Source of the DNA: Pelomonas sp039929605
GTDB taxonomy: Bacteria > Pseudomonadota > Gammaproteobacteria > Burkholderiales > Burkholderiaceae_C
Direction of reading: 5' to 3'
Length of the DNA stretch: 64,000 bases
Assembly (NCBI RefSeq): GCF_039929605.1
Contig: NZ_JBDSQX010000099.1
Coordinates: 1-64,000 of the forward strand
Part shown: positions 25,083 to 34,914 of the stretch, in pieces
How positions within the stretch are numbered: the first letter of the stretch is position 1
How the letters are laid out: every line of letters begins with the position of its first letter
The notes under the pieces: generated by a model
The model's input: only the letters and a program-made list of their open reading frames with translations
The model's database searches: none
What the model was told of the DNA's origin: nothing
Translations under genes and position numbers: made by a program

Positions 25083-25703
25083 ATGCGTAAACCACCGCTA
25101 CAGCGGCCCACCACTGAGCAGATCGCCGCCCTGCCGGCCTACGAAGCGCTACCGGCCAGCCGCATCCACGTGCTGAAGACCGCCGCGCAACTCGAGTTCG
25201 CCGAGCAGGCGCTGCGGCAGGCCGGGCATGTCGGCTTCGACACCGAGAGCAAGCCCACCTTCGTGGCCGGCGCGCCGCAGACGGGCCCCGAGGTCATCCA
25301 GTTCGCCACGCTGACCGATGCCTTCATCGTGCAGACCGCCACGCCGGGTGTGGGCGACTTCCTGCAGGCCATGATCGAGTCGGACGATGTCGTCAAAGTG
25401 GGCTTCGGCCTGGCCTCGGACCGGCCCCAGATCCAGCGCAAGCTGGGCCTGCGCCTGGGCCAGTCCATCGACCTGGCGCACCTGGTGAAGCGGCTGGGCT
25501 TCAAGGATGAGGTGGGCGTGAAGGCGGCAGTCGCCATCGTGCTGGGCCGGCGCTTCTCCAAGTCCAGGAAGGCGACCACCTCCAACTGGGCCAACAAGAC
25601 CTTGACCCCGCAGCAGCTGCAGTACGCGGCCAACGACGCGCACGCCTCGCTGCGGGTCTACCTGGCCTTGAACCAGGCCTTGATCGAGGCCGACCAAGGC
25701 TGA
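25083..25703 (+). CDS. 3'-5' exonuclease, DEDD (RNase D-like) family
   Basis: A 206-residue protein with a single DEDD exonuclease domain. The first acidic pair is in GFDTESKPT, the second Asp probably in GFGLASDRPQIQRKLG or SIDLAHL, and the last in LQYAANDAHASLRVY (the DEDDy-type Tyr-x3-Asp end). It lacks HRDC domains, so it is not full RNase D. A role in RNA or DNA 3' trimming is likely; the substrate is unknown. ATG at 25083 is chosen to begin just before the conserved region. It is convergent with the thi operon, the two stops abutting in TGATCA. Confidence 0.85.
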   Translation: MRKPPLQRPTTEQIAALPAYEALPASRIHVLKTAAQLEFAEQALRQAGHVGFDTESKPTFVAGAPQTGPEVIQFATLTDAFIVQTATPGVGDFLQAMIESDDVVKVGFGLASDRPQIQRKLGLRLGQSIDLAHLVKRLGFKDEVGVKAAVAIVLGRRFSKSRKATTSNWANKTLTPQQLQYAANDAHASLRVYLALNQALIEADQG

Positions 25704-27239
25704 TCAACGCGGCAGGCTGGGGTGCGGCCAGCCGGCCCGCGTCGCCAGCGGCATGGCCGCGCCGCTGCGCCAGGCATCCAGCCACTCGCGCACCGGCAAC
25801 TGCGTCAGCCCGCGCACCACGCAGCCGGCGCTGGCGCCGCAGGTCGCGATCTGGATCAGCTGCTCCGGCGCCAGCACACCGCCGATGCCCACTACCGGCA
25901 CGGGCGACATGGCCGCCCACCAGGCCAGGTTGTCCAGCCCCTGTGGCCGCCACGGCATAGCCTTGGTGAGCGTGGGCCAGACGGGGCCGCAGGCCACGTA
26001 ATCGGGCGCCCAGGCCGCCGCGCGGGCCAGCTCCCACAGGCTGTGCGAACTGAGGCCCAGGCGCAGGCCGCGAGCGCGGGCCTGGGCGAGATCGGCGCGG
26101 GCGGTGGCGTCCAGCGCCAGCAGGTCTTCCTGGCCGAGGTGGACGAAATCCACCCCCAGCGCGAGCGCGGCGCGCCAGTGGTCGTTGACGATGAAGGTCG
26201 CGCTGTGGCGACGCGCGGCGTCGCGGGCGGGCTGCACCTCGCCGGCCAGGCGGGTGTGCCAGGCGGCGGCGCCTTCGCCTTCGGCACGCTTGATGCGCAG
26301 TTGCACGGTGCGCACACCCGCGCCGAACAGCCGGGCGGCATGGGCGCCGCTGTCGGTGATGGCGTAGACGCCTTCGACGGCGGGCGGGTCGGTGCGGCGG
26401 GCAGGCAACCCGGCGGGTAAGGTCTCGAACAGCGCGGGCAGCAGGCTGGCGTCGGTGATGAAGCCTGCCGACGGCAGCACCGGGCCCGCCCCGGCGCCGG
26501 GAGCGGCATCGGCACGCAGGCCCGAGGTCGTCAGCATCTTGGCCAGCACCGCCGCATCGGCAGCGACAAAGCCCCGCGCCAACGCGGCGGCCAGGCCGGT
26601 CGCGAAGCAGCAGCCGGTGCCATGGTTGTTGCGTGCGTCGCGGCGCGGCAGGGCGAGCCAGCCGTTGGCGTGCGGGCTGGCCAGCCAGTCGACGGCGAGC
26701 GGGCCGGCTTCATCGCCGCCGGTGATGCAGACGCTGGCCACACCCAGGGTCTGCAGCGCGCGGGCTTGTTCGGGCGCACTGCCCTCGCCCACCAGCCGCG
26801 CGGCTTCACGCCGGTTGGGCGTGGCGACCGTGGCGCGCGGCAGCAGCTCCTCGCGGTAGGCACGCAGCAGCGCCTCGTCGGTAAAGCTCGCGCCGGTGGA
26901 AGCGCGCAGCACGGGGTCGACGACGAGTGCCATGGGCGCGTGCTCGCGAAGGCGGTCCACCCAGCGCGTGACGACACGCAGTTGCTCGACGCCACCCAGC
27001 AGCCCGGTCTTGATGGCCGCGGGCGGCAGGTCGCTGGCGAGTGCCGCAAGCTGGGCGTCCAACTGCTCGGGCGGCACCGGGAAGATGGCTTCGACGGCAA
27101 CGCTGTTTTGCGCCGTCAGCGCGGCGGCGCCGGAGCAGAGATGAACGCCGGCTGCGTCCGCCGCACGCTGGTCGGCCGACAGCCCCGCGCCGCCGCCGCT
27201 GTCCAGGCCGGCAATGCTCCAGATGACGGGCTTGTTCAT
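25704..27239 (-). CDS. thiDE: Fused HMP(-P) kinase/thiamine-phosphate synthase
   Basis: A 511-residue bifunctional enzyme. Residues 1-~265 are ThiD: SIAGLDSGGGAGLSADQ, VDPVLRASTG, TPNRREAARL and the catalytic NNHGTGCCFATGLAAAL. Residues ~290-500 are ThiE: VYAITDS, RTVQLRIK, IVNDHWRAALALGVDFVHLGQEDL, LGLSSHS, YVACGPVWPTLTK and VVGIGGV. It phosphorylates hydroxymethylpyrimidine twice, then couples it with thiazole phosphate to give thiamine phosphate. As last gene of the thi operon, it overlaps thiG by 4 nt. Confidence 0.93.
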   Translation of the reverse strand: MNKPVIWSIAGLDSGGGAGLSADQRAADAAGVHLCSGAAALTAQNSVAVEAIFPVPPEQLDAQLAALASDLPPAAIKTGLLGGVEQLRVVTRWVDRLREHAPMALVVDPVLRASTGASFTDEALLRAYREELLPRATVATPNRREAARLVGEGSAPEQARALQTLGVASVCITGGDEAGPLAVDWLASPHANGWLALPRRDARNNHGTGCCFATGLAAALARGFVAADAAVLAKMLTTSGLRADAAPGAGAGPVLPSAGFITDASLLPALFETLPAGLPARRTDPPAVEGVYAITDSGAHAARLFGAGVRTVQLRIKRAEGEGAAAWHTRLAGEVQPARDAARRHSATFIVNDHWRAALALGVDFVHLGQEDLLALDATARADLAQARARGLRLGLSSHSLWELARAAAWAPDYVACGPVWPTLTKAMPWRPQGLDNLAWWAAMSPVPVVGIGGVLAPEQLIQIATCGASAGCVVRGLTQLPVREWLDAWRSGAAMPLATRAGWPHPSLPR

Positions 27240-28027
27240 GGGATGAGGAAGGGCCGGCCACCCACCGGCGTGCTCGCCACCGCCATGTCCTGCTTGGCCA
27301 TCACGCCGGCTTCAAAGCCCAACCGCCCGGCCTCAATCGCCTGGCCGAAGGCGGCGGCCATGCGGATGGGGTCGCCGGCCTGGGCGACGGCGGAGTTCAG
27401 CAGCACGCCGTCGTAGCCCAGCTCCATGGCCTGGGCCGCGTGCGAGGGCGCGCCGATGCCGGCGTCGACGATCAGCGGCACGCCGGGCAGGCGCTCGCGG
27501 AGCGTGCGCAGCGCAAAGGGGTTGAGGAGGCCCTGGCCCGAGCCGATGGGCGCGCCCCAGGGCATCAACACCTGGCAGCCCGCGTCGAGCAGGCGGCGGC
27601 AGGTGACGAGGTCGTCGGTGCAGTAGGGGAAGACCTCGAAACCGTCTTTCGCTAACGCCTCCGCCGCGATGACCAGCTCCCACGGGTCGGGCTGCAGCGT
27701 GTACTCGTCGCCGACGACTTCGAGCTTGATCCAGTTCGTCTCGTACAGCTCGCGGCTCATCTGCGCCAGCGTGACGGCTTCGCGCGCGGTGCGGCAGCCG
27801 GCGGTGTTGGGCAGCAGGTGGCCGCCGGTTTCGCGCAGCGTCTCGCGGATGGCAGCGACGAAACCGTTGTCACCGGCTGCGGCGAGCGTGCGCTTGAGGC
27901 CGACGGTGAGCACCTGCGCACCACTGGCGAGCACGGCGCGGCGCAGGATCTCGGGCGAGGGATAGCCTGCTGTGCCGAGCAGGAAACGGCTCGTCAGCGT
28001 GCGGCCGTAGAGAGTCCAGGGCGACAT
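27236..28027 (-). CDS. thiG: Thiazole synthase
   Basis: A 263-residue TIM-barrel enzyme forming the thiazole phosphate of thiamine from deoxyxylulose phosphate, ThiS thiocarboxylate and dehydroglycine. Motifs are SRFLLGTAGYPSPE, LPNTAGCRTAREAVTLAQ, NWIKLEVVGDEYTLQPD (Schiff-base Lys region), MPWGAPIGSGQGL and VDAGIGAPSHAAQAMELGYDG. It lies between thiS (2 bp) and thiDE (4-nt overlap). Confidence 0.95.
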   Translation of the reverse strand: MSPWTLYGRTLTSRFLLGTAGYPSPEILRRAVLASGAQVLTVGLKRTLAAAGDNGFVAAIRETLRETGGHLLPNTAGCRTAREAVTLAQMSRELYETNWIKLEVVGDEYTLQPDPWELVIAAEALAKDGFEVFPYCTDDLVTCRRLLDAGCQVLMPWGAPIGSGQGLLNPFALRTLRERLPGVPLIVDAGIGAPSHAAQAMELGYDGVLLNSAVAQAGDPIRMAAAFGQAIEAGRLGFEAGVMAKQDMAVASTPVGGRPFLIP

Positions 28028-28029
28028 GG

Positions 28030-28233
28030 TCAGCCTCCGGTAATGGGTTGGATCAAGGTCAGCTCGTCGCCGGGTTGGATCAGCGTCGTGTCGCGGCGAG
28101 CGCGTGGCACGAAGATGCCGTTGATCGCCGTGGCGACGGCATCGGGCGCCCTGCCCTGTTCGGCCACCAAGGCGGCGACGCTCAAGGCCTCGCGCCAGGG
28201 TCGGGGCTCGTGGTTGAGCGTGAAGTCAGACAT
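28030..28233 (-). CDS. thiS: Sulfur carrier protein ThiS
   Basis: A 67-residue ubiquitin-like sulfur carrier ending in the required Gly-Gly (QPITGG), which is thiocarboxylated and gives sulfur to ThiG. AINGIFVPRARRDTTLIQPGDEL is the family core. ATG at 28233 is chosen (MSDFTL); a TTG lies two codons earlier. It overlaps the thiO end by 8 nt and ends 2 bp before thiG. Confidence 0.92.
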   Translation of the reverse strand: MSDFTLNHEPRPWREALSVAALVAEQGRAPDAVATAINGIFVPRARRDTTLIQPGDELTLIQPITGG

Positions 28234-29223
28234 GTTCAAAAGCTTTCTCGGCCAGCGCTGGCGCCAGCAGCCAGCCGTGGCGGAACAGGCCGTTGATACG
28301 CAGCAATCCAGGCTGCTGCTGGATGCACGGGCGATGGTCCGGCAAGGCCGGGCGGAGGTTGGTTTCCATGTGCACGATGCGCGCCTCCGCCAGCGCGGGC
28401 AGCACGCTGTGGGCCGCAGCCATCAGCTCGACGGCGCTGCGCAGGCTGACCGGCGAGCGGTCCTCGCTCTCGACCTCGGACGCGCCGACGACGATGACAT
28501 CGCCCGGCCTCGGCACGAGGTAGACGCGGTGGCGCGGGTGCATCAAACGCACGGGGCGGTTGAGCGTGACACCCGGTGCATGCAGCCACAGGATCTCGCC
28601 CCGAACACCGCGCAGGGTCGGCAGGTCGGGCTTGGCGCCGAGGCCCCGCGTGTCGATGACCAGGTCGGCGTCGATGCGAGTGCCGTCGCCCAGCTCGATT
28701 CGATGCGGCTGCACGGCCGTCGCACGCCGACCCCAGCGCCAGTCGGCGCCGGGCGCCTGCTGCACGAGCGCGGCCAGCAGCTCGCGCGGCAGCAGCTGCC
28801 CCTCGCCGGGCAGCCACCAGGCCTTGAGGTCGGGCGCGAGCGAGGGCTCCAGCATCTGCAGCGCGGCGCGGTTCAACGGCTCGGGGCCGCCCTTCAGCCG
28901 GGCGAGCACGCGCTGCGCCGATCCCACGTCGCTGCCATGGGCCAGCAGCAGGCTGCCGTCGGTCCTCACGAGGCCGGGCTGGCTCAGCGCGCCGGCAATG
29001 CCTGGCCACAGTTCGAGCGATCGCCAGCCCAGTGCCGTGATCTCGGGCTCGGCATGCTCCTGTTCGGCCCACGGGCTCAGCATGCCGGCGGCCGTGAAGG
29101 CGGCGGCAACGGGCTCGGTCGGCCCAGCAGCCCGGTCGACAACGGACACGCGATGCCCGGCCCGCGCCAGCTGCCAGGCCAGCAGCCGGCCCATGACGCC
29201 GGCGCCTGCGATGGCGATATCCA

Positions 29224-29224
<1 letters not shown>
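28226..29224 (-). CDS. thiO: Glycine oxidase, FAD-dependent
   Basis: A 332-residue FAD-dependent oxidase that makes dehydroglycine for thiazole synthesis. The N-terminal dinucleotide motif is IAIAGAGVMGRLLAWQLARAG, followed by SVVDRA. Later motifs are DLVIDTRGLGAKPD, GVRGEILWLHAPGV, YLVPRPGDVIVVGASE and INGLFRHGWLLAPALAE. Use of ThiO rather than the radical enzyme ThiH points to aerobic thiamine synthesis. Its ATG overlaps the thiC stop by one base (TGATG). Confidence 0.93.
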
Positions 29225-31107
<1,883 letters not shown>

Positions 31108-31115
31108 GGCGGTCT

Positions 31116-31145
31116 CCTGGAGCGGGTGGGTCTTCTGCTCCAAGG
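31116..31145 (-). promoter_or_regulatory. Possible RBS-sequestering hairpin before thiC
   Basis: On the minus strand CCTTGGAGC and GCTCCAGG can pair across a 13-nt loop (bulged TT/A). The 3' arm covers part of the thiC Shine-Dalgarno sequence (GGAG). Placed between the TPP aptamer and the GTG start, it could be the expression platform that blocks translation. An alternative partner in the riboswitch is not worked out. Confidence 0.4.
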
Positions 31146-31207
31146 CCGCCTGCGGGGTGCGTGCGCGCCACTGGGTGGCCGCGCCAGCACGCCACAAGGC
31201 ATGCGCT

Positions 31208-31306
31208 CTCCTTACGCCGGTATTAGCCGGTTCAAGTTCACGGGTTCGATCCCTTTGGATCGTCTCAGCGTCTGGGTCTGGCAAGCCAGTCCCGGGCACC
31301 CCGGAG
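31208..31306 (-). ncRNA. TPP riboswitch (THI element)
   Basis: Read leftward, the classic THI-box landmarks appear in order: CGGGGTGCCC near the 5' end, GCTGAGA, then ACCCGTGAACTTGAACCGG, CTAATACCGGCGTAAGGA. It ends about 100 nt before the thiC start. TPP binding should turn down the whole thiC-O-S-G-DE operon. No U-rich intrinsic terminator is evident, so translational control fits better. Confidence 0.95.
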
Positions 31307-31324
31307 CGGGGGCGATTGTGCGGG

Positions 31325-32641
31325 TCAACGCACGCGCCTGGCAAGCCCGATGGCCAGGGCAAGCATGAGTACAGCAATCGCGAAGCTCACCCTCAGCCCG
31401 CCCATCGCGTAGACCGCCGCCATGGCCGAGGCGCCGCTGATGAGGCCGAGGTTGCGCGACAGCGTCAACACGCCGGAGACGACGCCGCGCTGCTCGGCTT
31501 GCACGCCGTCCATGACGGCCGTGTTGTTGGCAGCCTGGAAAAGCGCATAGCCCGGCGTGACGATGACGAGCGGCCCAACGTAGGCGATGGCGCCGAGAGA
31601 TGCCGGCAGCAGGCCGATCAGCCCGCAGCCCGCCGCCATCGCGACGAGGCCTAACTGCGCCATGCGCTGCGTGCCGAAGTGGTCGACCAACCGGCCGGCG
31701 GGCACGCCGCTGAAGGCCGACACGACGGGGCCGATGGACATCAGCGCACCCACCGCCGCAGCGCCAAGACCCAGCGTGCCGCTGAGGTGGAAGGGCCCGA
31801 TGACGAGCGTGGCCATCATGACGGCAGAGACCAGCGTGTTCATCGCCAGGCCGGCGCCCAGGGCGGGCTCGCGCAGCCGCTCCAGTCGGATCAACGGCGA
31901 CGCGGCGCGGGCCTCGGTGCGTATGAAGAGGAGCAAGCCGATTGGCGCCACGGCGAGCAGGCCGAGGTGCTGTGTCATCGCGAGCGCGAAGGCGGCCAGT
32001 GTCAACGCCAGCCAAAGCATGCCGGGCAGGTCGAAGCTGGTTGTTTGCCTAACCTCGCCATCTGCCGGCAGCCAGCGCCAGGCCATCACCAAGGCCAGCA
32101 GGCCGAGCGGCAGGTTGGCAGCAAAGATCGCCGGCCAGCCGAAAGCGGCGATGAGCACGCCGCCGAGCGACGGCCCGAGGGCGGTGCCCGCGGCCGACAT
32201 CGTGCCCAGCAAGCCCATCGCGCTGCCCGCACGCGCCTTGGGCAGCGCCGCGCCGACGAGGGCCATCGTCAGCGCCAGCATCGCCGCCGCGCCCACGCCC
32301 TGCAGCGCGCGCGCGGCGATCAGCCATGCAAGGCTGGGTGCCACGGCACACAGCGCCGATGCCACGGTGAACAACGCGATGCCGCCCATCAGCACGCGGC
32401 GCCGACCGATCAGATCGCCCAGGCGGCCGGCGCCGACGACGAGGATCGTTGTGGCGAGCAGATAGGCCAGCACGACCCATTGCACGTCGGCAAAACGCGC
32501 GCCGAACGCCGTGGCCAGCGTCGGCAGCGCGACGTTGGCGCTGCTGACTGCAAGCGAGGGCAGCAAGGTCGCCAACGCCAGGCTGGCAAGCACGCCGGTG
32601 ATGGGTGGCGCGGCGGTTGGGGCAAGGGTTGTGGTCGTCAT
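31325..32641 (-). CDS. MFS transporter
   Basis: A 438-residue, roughly 12-helix major facilitator superfamily protein, probably a drug or metabolite:H+ exporter. Between helices 2 and 3 is GRLGDLIGRRRVLMGG, the MFS motif A. LQGVGAAAMLALTMALV and GPSLGGVLIAAFGWPAIFAANLPLG (motif C-type) suggest the drug:H+ antiporter group. The substrate is unknown. It is divergent from a LysR-type regulator with 72 bp between starts, the common layout for a regulator controlling its neighbour. Confidence 0.85.
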   Translation of the reverse strand: MTTTTLAPTAAPPITGVLASLALATLLPSLAVSSANVALPTLATAFGARFADVQWVVLAYLLATTILVVGAGRLGDLIGRRRVLMGGIALFTVASALCAVAPSLAWLIAARALQGVGAAAMLALTMALVGAALPKARAGSAMGLLGTMSAAGTALGPSLGGVLIAAFGWPAIFAANLPLGLLALVMAWRWLPADGEVRQTTSFDLPGMLWLALTLAAFALAMTQHLGLLAVAPIGLLLFIRTEARAASPLIRLERLREPALGAGLAMNTLVSAVMMATLVIGPFHLSGTLGLGAAAVGALMSIGPVVSAFSGVPAGRLVDHFGTQRMAQLGLVAMAAGCGLIGLLPASLGAIAYVGPLVIVTPGYALFQAANNTAVMDGVQAEQRGVVSGVLTLSRNLGLISGASAMAAVYAMGGLRVSFAIAVLMLALAIGLARRVR

Positions 32642-32713
32642 GCCGCAACCTTAGGCATTTACCGGCCATGGCGGAAGACGCATCATGTGCACTTCATTGC
32701 TGCACCAGACGCC

Positions 32714-33604
32714 ATGTCAGACCCCGACCTCAATCTGCTGCTGACGCTCGATGCGCTGCTTGCCGAAGGCAGCGTCGCCGGTGCCGCACGCCGGCTGCGG
32801 CTGAGCCCGTCGGCCATGAGCCGGTCCCTAGCCCGCCTGCGCGAAGCCACCGGCGACCCGCTGCTGGTGCGCGCCGGGCGCGGGCTGGTGGCGTCGCCTC
32901 GGGCATTGGAACTGCGCGAACTCATCGGCCCGCTGGTGCAGGGCGCGCAAGCGGCGCTGCGGCCGGCGGCGGCGTTGGACCTGGCCAAGCTGGAACGCGA
33001 GTTCTCGCTGCGCACACGCGAGGGTTTCGTCGAGAACTTCGGCGCGGCGCTGCTGGCGCGCGTGGCCGCCGAGGCGCCGGGTGTGCGCCTGCGCTTCGTG
33101 CCCAAGCCTGACCGGGACAGCACGCCGCTGCGCGATGGCCGCGTGGATCTTGAGACCGGTGTCATCGGCTCGACCACCGGGCCGGAGCTGCGCGCCCAGG
33201 CGCTGTTCCGGGAGCGCTTCATCGCCGTTGTGCGAGCCGGCCATGCGCTGGGTCGCGGCAAGTTGACGGCGGCGCGCTACGCGGCCGGTCGCCACGTCGC
33301 CGTCTCGCGCGGCGGCGCGGCGCACGGGCCGGTCGACGAGGCAATGAGCCTGTTGGCCCTGCGCCGCGACATCAGCGTCACTGTGGCTGGCTTTGCCGAA
33401 GCGCTGGCGCTGGCACGCGCCTCCGACCTGATCGCCACCGTGCCGGAGCGGCATACCGCACATCTGCGCGAGGGCTTGTTGAGCTTCGAGTTGCCGCTGG
33501 CGTTGCAGCCCTTCACCGTCTCGCTACTGTGGCATCCGCGCATGGATGGAGATGCGGCGCATCGATGGCTGCGAGGCGTTATTCGCGAAGTTTCATTGGC
33601 ATAG
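32714..33604 (+). CDS. LysR-family transcriptional regulator
   Basis: A 296-residue LysR-type regulator. The N-terminal winged HTH is LLLTLDALLAEGSVAGAARRLRLSPSAMSRSLARLRE (abridged), followed by a ligand-binding domain (LRTREGFVENFGAALLARV, LFRERFIAVVRAGH, VTVAGFAEALALARASDLIATVP). ATG at 32714 gives the usual start. It probably regulates the divergent MFS gene; the 72-bp gap must hold both promoters and the operator. The inducer is unknown. Confidence 0.88.
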   Translation: MSDPDLNLLLTLDALLAEGSVAGAARRLRLSPSAMSRSLARLREATGDPLLVRAGRGLVASPRALELRELIGPLVQGAQAALRPAAALDLAKLEREFSLRTREGFVENFGAALLARVAAEAPGVRLRFVPKPDRDSTPLRDGRVDLETGVIGSTTGPELRAQALFRERFIAVVRAGHALGRGKLTAARYAAGRHVAVSRGGAAHGPVDEAMSLLALRRDISVTVAGFAEALALARASDLIATVPERHTAHLREGLLSFELPLALQPFTVSLLWHPRMDGDAAHRWLRGVIREVSLA

Positions 33605-33638
33605 TCGCCACGCATCCACTGCCCGGGAGGGAGACGCC

Positions 33639-34133
33639 ATGCCGCATCCAACAGCCGCCGCCTTGTTCGCACTTTCCTTGCTCGCGACGGCAGCAATGGC
33701 CACCCCGCCTCCCCCCGAGGCAAGCTTCGAGCAGGAGATTTGCGCGGCCACGCACGTTTTTGTTGGGACCGCCAGCAATGTCCGCTTCGTGACCGCCAAG
33801 GGTCCGAGTGCCTGCAAAGGCGAGCCTGCCGTGGACGGCGGCTTCATTACGCTGTGCGGAAGGGCAGAAGTTGACGTGAAGGTCGAGAAGGTTCTTTATC
33901 CGAAGAACTGGAAAGCTCCGCAGACGGTTCGATATCAATTTGGCGGCGGGTACTTCGCCGTGGAGAGCTTGAAGCGCGATCTTGAAGGGCAGCGCTACCT
34001 GTTGCATGCCGTCGCCATTGAAGGCGAGCCTGCGGATGTGTTCGGCCCTTCGTATCCCTGGGTTCTCGGGAAATCGCCGAAGGACGCAAGCAGAGTCGAG
34101 AGGGCGCTGAAGACTTGCAAGCGACGGAAGTAG
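33639..34133 (+). CDS. Small exported protein of unknown function
   Basis: A 164-residue protein with a signal peptide (AAALFALSLLATAAMA) and no recognised domain. The mature part has three cysteines (EICAATHVF, SACKGEP, TLCGRAEV) plus one near the end (LKTCKRRK), so disulfides are possible. VDVKVEKVLYPKNWKAPQTVRYQF suggests a beta-rich fold. The start has GGGAGGGAG about 5 nt upstream. Its base composition is visibly less GC-rich than its neighbours, hinting at different ancestry. It is 35 bp after the LysR gene on the same strand. Confidence 0.7.
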   Translation: MPHPTAAALFALSLLATAAMATPPPPEASFEQEICAATHVFVGTASNVRFVTAKGPSACKGEPAVDGGFITLCGRAEVDVKVEKVLYPKNWKAPQTVRYQFGGGYFAVESLKRDLEGQRYLLHAVAIEGEPADVFGPSYPWVLGKSPKDASRVERALKTCKRRK

Positions 34134-34157
34134 CAGGGGCCGACGGCCATCCACAGC

Positions 34158-34562
34158 TCAGCCCTTCGCCAGCAGCCGCGCGCCATCCACCTTGGCCACC
34201 CCCTTGTCGAGCGTCCACAGCGGCTGCTCGCCGGCCTGGGCGGCCAAGGCGATGTGCAGGCAGTCGGCAAAGTCGGCCGGGCCCTGGCGGAACAGTTGCA
34301 GCGCCACTTCAAGTGCGCGCTCCGATTCGATGCTGAGCTCCGCCGCCGAGAACAGATGCGACAAGGCCAGCAGCACGTCGTCCTTGGCGAAGCCGAAGCT
34401 CTTGCGGAGCACCCATTCAAGCTCCAGCACGACGGTGACGGGCACGAACAAGGTGACACCTTCACTGACGCAGCGGCGGATGAACCGGCGCGCTGCAGCG
34501 AGTTGGGCCGCATCGTCCTCGACGAGGTAACGCACCAACACGTTGGTGTCGAGCGCCGGCAC
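34158..34562 (-). CDS. PIN-domain toxin, VapC type
   Basis: A 134-residue PIN-domain ribonuclease toxin. Acidic metal-binding residues are Asp5 (ALDTNVLVRYL), Glu47/49 (VVLELEWVL), Asp97/100 (PADFADCLH) and Asp119 (TLDKG). Such toxins cut RNA and are neutralised by the upstream antitoxin. It starts 13 bp after the AbrB-type antitoxin stop, in the usual antitoxin-first order. Confidence 0.9.
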   Translation of the reverse strand: MPALDTNVLVRYLVEDDAAQLAAARRFIRRCVSEGVTLFVPVTVVLELEWVLRKSFGFAKDDVLLALSHLFSAAELSIESERALEVALQLFRQGPADFADCLHIALAAQAGEQPLWTLDKGVAKVDGARLLAKG

Positions 34563-34575
34563 GGCTCGCGTCCCG

Positions 34576-34797
34576 TCAGCGCCAGGGGTTCATGTCGTCG
34601 ACGCTGACCTGCCTGCCTTTGGGCGCCTTGAGCATGCCGGCCATGTCCAGGATGGACTTGGTCTTGGCGCGCACGATGATGGTCCCGTCCGGCATGGCCG
34701 ACCACACGAGGCGGGTGCCCGGCTTGGCATCGATGAGAGCCCGGATGTCCGCAGGTACCGTGGTTTGCCCCTTGGCGGTGACGGTAGATTCAGCCAT
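34576..34797 (-). CDS. AbrB/MazE-family antitoxin
   Basis: A 73-residue protein with an N-terminal SpoVT-AbrB DNA-binding domain (STVTAKGQTTVPADIRALIDAKPGTRL, abridged) and a C-terminal tail (APKGRQVSVDDMNPW) that should bind the PIN toxin. It probably also represses its own promoter at 34821-34850. AAGGAG lies 6 nt upstream of the ATG. Confidence 0.9.
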   Translation of the reverse strand: MAESTVTAKGQTTVPADIRALIDAKPGTRLVWSAMPDGTIIVRAKTKSILDMAGMLKAPKGRQVSVDDMNPWR

Positions 34798-34820
34798 GGC
34801 GTCTCCTTACTTTCGCGCCG

Positions 34821-34850
34821 ATTGTAATTCGACTGCCCTCCCCGGGCCAA
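34821..34850 (-). promoter_or_regulatory. Promoter of the toxin-antitoxin operon
   Basis: Leftward -35 TTGGCC (34845-34850) and -10 TACAAT (34821-34826, 5/6 to consensus) are separated by 18 bp. The start would be about 15 bp before the antitoxin ATG. The -35 begins two bases from the terminator of the rightward neighbour, an unusually compact junction. Confidence 0.55.
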
Positions 34851-34851
34851 C

Positions 34852-34880
34852 AAAAAGGCCGGCCCCCGAAGAGGCCGGCC
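34852..34880 (-). terminator. Rho-independent terminator of the first RND operon
   Basis: Read leftward, GGCCGGCC, an 8-nt loop and GGCCGGCC form an 8-bp GC stem followed by TTTTT. It ends 34 bp beyond the RND permease stop at 34915 and stops readthrough into the toxin-antitoxin operon. Confidence 0.85.
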
Positions 34881-34914
34881 CAAGCGCTGAAGCGCTCGAG
34901 GGAGATCGGTTCGG

